From assembly GCF_000485595.1 (NCBI RefSeq), contig NW_014577305.1, positions 99,154 through 133,072 on the forward strand: a DNA stretch of 33,919 nt, given 5' to 3'. Both the position numbers and the translations under genes were made by a program. How positions within the stretch are numbered: the first letter of the stretch is position 1; each line of letters starts with the position of its first letter. The DNA comes from Priapulus caudatus. Lineage: Eukaryota > Priapulida > Priapulimorpha > Priapulimorphida > Priapulidae. Below, one piece after another: positions 31,846-33,919 of this stretch. The notes beneath the pieces are model-generated. The model saw nothing but the letters and a program-made list of their open reading frames with translations, did no database searches and was not told the DNA's origin.

Positions 31846-32314
31846 TTATGTTTTGGGTGGATCTTGTCGTAGCTTGAATGAATCTTCGGTAAACTTTGAG
31901 AGTTCGAGGAGATCGGCCACATGATTTGTAATGAATAACCATTTTATGGATGATTTGCCTAGGAATGTAAAGTGTATAAATTGGTCTTCTATCTTTTTTC
32001 TGATGTGGTTGGTGGCAGTGCAGTCATAGAGTAGGTGGAGTTCATCATCTATTGACCCGTTATTGCATAGGGAACAGAATTTAAGATTAGCAGGGATGGA
32101 TTGGTGACGGCCTTGTTCAATTCTTAGGTTGTGATCGCTAAGCCGTAGTTTAGTTAATGCTCTTCTTGCTTGTTTGGAATATAAATTTAATAGGTATGGT
32201 TCAGGTTCATATTTTGTTTTAAGTTGTCTATAAAATCTTAGTTTGTTTGACCCTTCTTTATCGATCACTAAAACTAGAGTTGGACAAGAATGGAGACTAG
32301 GTACAGAGTATGAG
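31846..32314 (-). pseudogene. LINE ORF2 C-terminal fragment
   Basis: The frame ends at TAA (31846) and stays open without an ATG up to a TGA near 32330. It encodes NKLRFYRQLKTKYEPEPYL, then RRALTKLRLSDHNLRIEQGR, and then a zinc-knuckle-like FCSLCNNGSIDDELHLLYDC followed by a basic segment. This order (KLR.Y...K, R..LTKLR.S.H.L.IE.GR, C-x2-C...DE.H.L..C) is characteristic of the region after the reverse transcriptase in LINE ORF2 proteins such as those of CR1/L2/RTE-X-like clades. That tail region is known in several families to assist nucleic-acid binding. The endonuclease and polymerase domains are missing, so the fragment is non-functional. I cannot assign the clade more closely. Confidence 0.85.
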
Positions 32315-32330
32315 ATGTAACATCATTTCT

Positions 32331-32765
32331 CTAATAAAAAATAAGAAGCCATTCATCTTCAATTACAAATTGTACGGACACGCGTCGTACTATGTTACGC
32401 CTTTAAACTACCTAGCCGTAACAACCATGACTAAAGTTGAAGACCAACGCACATAACACCTGTCATAAGACAAACTCTACTGCTGGGTTTCTGTGCTGCA
32501 ACATTCTCAATTATCGACGCTCGACAATGAAAGATAATAGGCCTATATAAGAAATACGTATTTAAGGTCTCTGGTCAGATCAACCGTGGAATATGTCTCT
32601 GCAACATGGGACGCGTACATTAATAATTAAAACATTTATAGGCCGAGTATGGTTCAAGGAATCATCCTTCAAGATGGGTCATTTACTACATTCTCAGCAG
32701 GCAACACAGCACCTGGATATCACCAAGTATATATGCCGATAATAGGCCTATTTGTGTAGACCTCT
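32331..32765. other. Unassigned DNA
   Basis: No gene or repeat is recognised between the LINE remnant and the short peptide-like frame. Confidence 0.4.
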
Positions 32766-32894
32766 TTAGCAAGTCTTCTTTTTTCCACAGGAGTCGAGGT
32801 AGTTTTTAATGTCGTACAAGTTCACGTACGGCGACAATACGGTCGTGGAAAACGCCTTGTCTCCGCCGATGAGAAATACAATAAGCACACACAG
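32766..32894 (-). CDS. Hypothetical small secreted-peptide-like frame (no in-frame ATG)
   Basis: A minus-strand frame ending in TAA (32766-32768) reads LCVLIVFLIGGDKA, a good signal-peptide core with a plausible cleavage site. It continues FSTTVLSPYVNLYDIKNY and LDSCGKKKTC, a short mature part with two cysteines and a basic run. Third codon positions are mostly G/C in the central part, unlike the AT-rich surroundings, which suggests coding. There is no in-frame ATG. The nearest, at 32902-32900, is out of frame by one inserted base, so either an indel has broken it or this is a 3' exon entered at an AG such as TTCAG (32895). On the plus strand the same DNA offers a good acceptor (TTTTTTCCACAG, ending at 32790) and a 40-codon frame, so the other strand could be the real exon. 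I recognise no family. Confidence 0.3.
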   Translation of the reverse strand: MCVLIVFLIGGDKAFSTTVLSPYVNLYDIKNYLDSCGKKKTC

Positions 32895-32954
32895 CTGAAC
32901 ATGTAGCCTACATTCTAGTTTCCATTTTGCGAAACAACAAGACGAATTGTACTA

Positions 32955-33037
32955 GAGAAGAGAAGAAGAAGAAGAAGAAGAAGAAGAAGAAGAAGAAGAA
33001 GAAGAAGAAGAAGAAGATGTGACATCTCTTCTTTATG

Positions 33038-33068
<31 letters not shown>

Positions 33069-33069
33069 G
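32955..33069. repeat. GAA and TTG trinucleotide repeats
   Basis: A GAA run (about 32955-33016) is followed after 22 bases by a TTG run (about 33039-33069). The minus strand reads poly-Phe and poly-Gln in frames that are repeat artefacts. Confidence 0.96.
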
Positions 33070-33489
33070 CTCGTCCTCTCGTCTTCCTCTCTTTTCTTCT
33101 TCGTCATCTTCTTCCGCTTTTTCTTTTTTCGTTTTCCTTCTCTTCATCCCCTCCTCCTTCCTCTTCATCCCCCTCCTCCTCTTCTCCACCCTCCTCCTCC
33201 TCTCCCTCCTCCTCCTCCTCCTCCTCCTCCTCCTGCCTCCTCCTCCTCCCCTCCTACTTTTTCTCTCCTTCTTTTAGTCGTCTCATTCTTTTTTCTTATT
33301 CTTCTTGTTTTCTTCTTCTTCTCTTTCTCTTCCTTCTTTCTTCTTCTTCTTCTTCTTCTCCTTCTCCTTCTCCTTCTCCTTCTCCTTCTCCTTCTCCTTC
33401 TCCTTCTCCTTCTCCTTCTTCTCTTTCTTTCTTTTTCTTTTCTTTTTTCTTTTTCTTTTCTTTTTCTTTTTCTTTTTCTTTTTCGTTTT
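33070..33489. repeat. Long polypyrimidine tract (TCC, TTC, CTTCTC, CTTTTT)
   Basis: More than 400 bp of almost pure C/T: TCC repeats (about 33195-33245), TTC repeats (about 33305-33355), perfect CTTCTC hexamers (33357-33416), then CTTTTT units to about 33485. The strand asymmetry is extreme, and the tract could form triplex DNA. Confidence 0.95.
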
Positions 33490-33919
33490 CTCGTCTTCGT
33501 CTCCGTCTTCGTCTCGTCTTCGTCTTCGTCTTCGTCTTCGTCTTCGTCTTCGTCTTCGTCTTCGTCTTCCCGTCTTCGTCTTCGTCTTCGTCTTCGTCTT
33601 CGTCTTCGTCTTCGTCTTGCGTCTTCGTTCTCGTCTTCGTCTTCGTCTTCGTCTTCGTCTTCGTCTTCGTCTTCGTCTTCGTCTTCGTCTTCGTCTTCGT
33701 CTTCGTCTTCGTCTTCGTCTTCGTCTTCGTCTTCGTCTTCGTACGCTTCGTCTTCGTCTTCGTCTTCGTCTTCGTCTTCGTCTTCGTCTTCGTCTTCGTC
33801 TTCGTCTCGTCTTCGTCTCGTTAGCTGTCTTCGTCTTCGTCTCGTCTTCGTCTCTCTTCGTCTCGTTCGTCTTCGTCTTCGTAGCTTCGTCTTCGTCTCG
33901 TCTCTTCTTCTTCTTTCTT
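33490..33919. repeat. CTTCGT hexanucleotide array
   Basis: About 430 bp of TCTTCG units running to the window edge, with scattered one-base losses such as GTCTCGTC. It is not a telomeric unit. The minus strand would read alternating acidic residues, with no sign of a gene around it. The right end is cut by the window. Confidence 0.96.

Larger units (their letters stand above)
31242..32330 (-). mobile_element. 5'-truncated LINE (non-LTR retrotransposon) 3' end
   Basis: The minus strand carries the C-terminal end of a LINE ORF2 protein, described separately, then a 3' UTR of about 580 bp. It ends in AATAAACATTATTTGAATTT with short TTGAATT-type tail repeats (about 31245-31290). A tail of short tandem repeats after AATAAA is typical of several CR1/L2-type LINEs. 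The reading frame meets a stop near 32330 and no reverse-transcriptase domain is present, so the copy is dead. The 3' UTR is interrupted by a small TIR element at 31542-31644. Confidence 0.7.

Noticed and set aside
33490-33919. Telomeric repeat
   Set aside because: The unit is CTTCGT, not TTAGGG or a known variant, and the array is imperfect.

Overview
The window is nuclear DNA of an animal, most likely a marine invertebrate, though the species cannot be named from the sequence. The evidence is one clear bilaterian gene with GT-AG splicing (an IRF2-binding-protein family transcriptional corepressor, minus strand), a LINE-type retrotransposon relic, a TIR DNA-transposon relic, several small foldback elements, and a very high density of micro- and minisatellites. 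Many single-base insertions and deletions inside otherwise regular arrays suggest either fast-decaying repeats or uncorrected long-read errors. All reading frames here should be read with that in mind.

Layout. 1-8.2 kb: non-coding DNA with CG/TG, CT, AAC/AGC, GA and GGA simple repeats and a CpG-rich block with two perfect TGACGTCA sites (7.3-7.7 kb). 8.46-11.36 kb: the IRF2BP-like gene, transcribed leftwards. Exon 1 holds the N-terminal C4 zinc finger and exon 2 the C-terminal RING-like domain, joined by a 1.66-kb intron. The intron contains a degenerate ~92-bp tandem repeat, two long hairpins, and a partial second copy of the gene's own 3' end. 11.4-12.5 kb: probable 5' UTR and promoter, with CT tracts and CRE-like sites. 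12.8-20.4 kb: CA/GT, AGC, GATT and CACTAC microsatellites and several short palindromic elements in otherwise unassigned DNA. 20.39-24.13 kb: a 3.7-kb satellite of a ~22-bp unit. 24.5-24.85 kb: ATTACT repeat, followed by a short segment open in several minus-strand frames. 25.3-29.7 kb: AT-rich DNA with no recognisable gene and two more hairpins. 29.7-30.4 kb: GGAC/GGAT tetranucleotide array. 30.66-31.18 kb: non-autonomous TIR element. 31.24-32.33 kb: 3' end of a LINE, minus strand, itself carrying a small TIR element. 32.77-32.9 kb: a short peptide-like reading frame. 32.95-33.92 kb: a long polypyrimidine block ending in a CTTCGT hexanucleotide array.

Only the IRF2BP-like gene is confidently protein-coding. 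Almost every other long reading frame is a by-product of repeats that lack stop codons. The most interesting structures are (i) the IRF2BP intron, best explained by a ~2-kb tandem duplication followed by an internal deletion, (ii) a dispersed family of short hairpins with arms resembling ATCAGGAGTAAATAATA, (iii) the 22-bp satellite, which is open in all six frames and shows linked variant classes, and (iv) a possible small secreted peptide near 32.8 kb.
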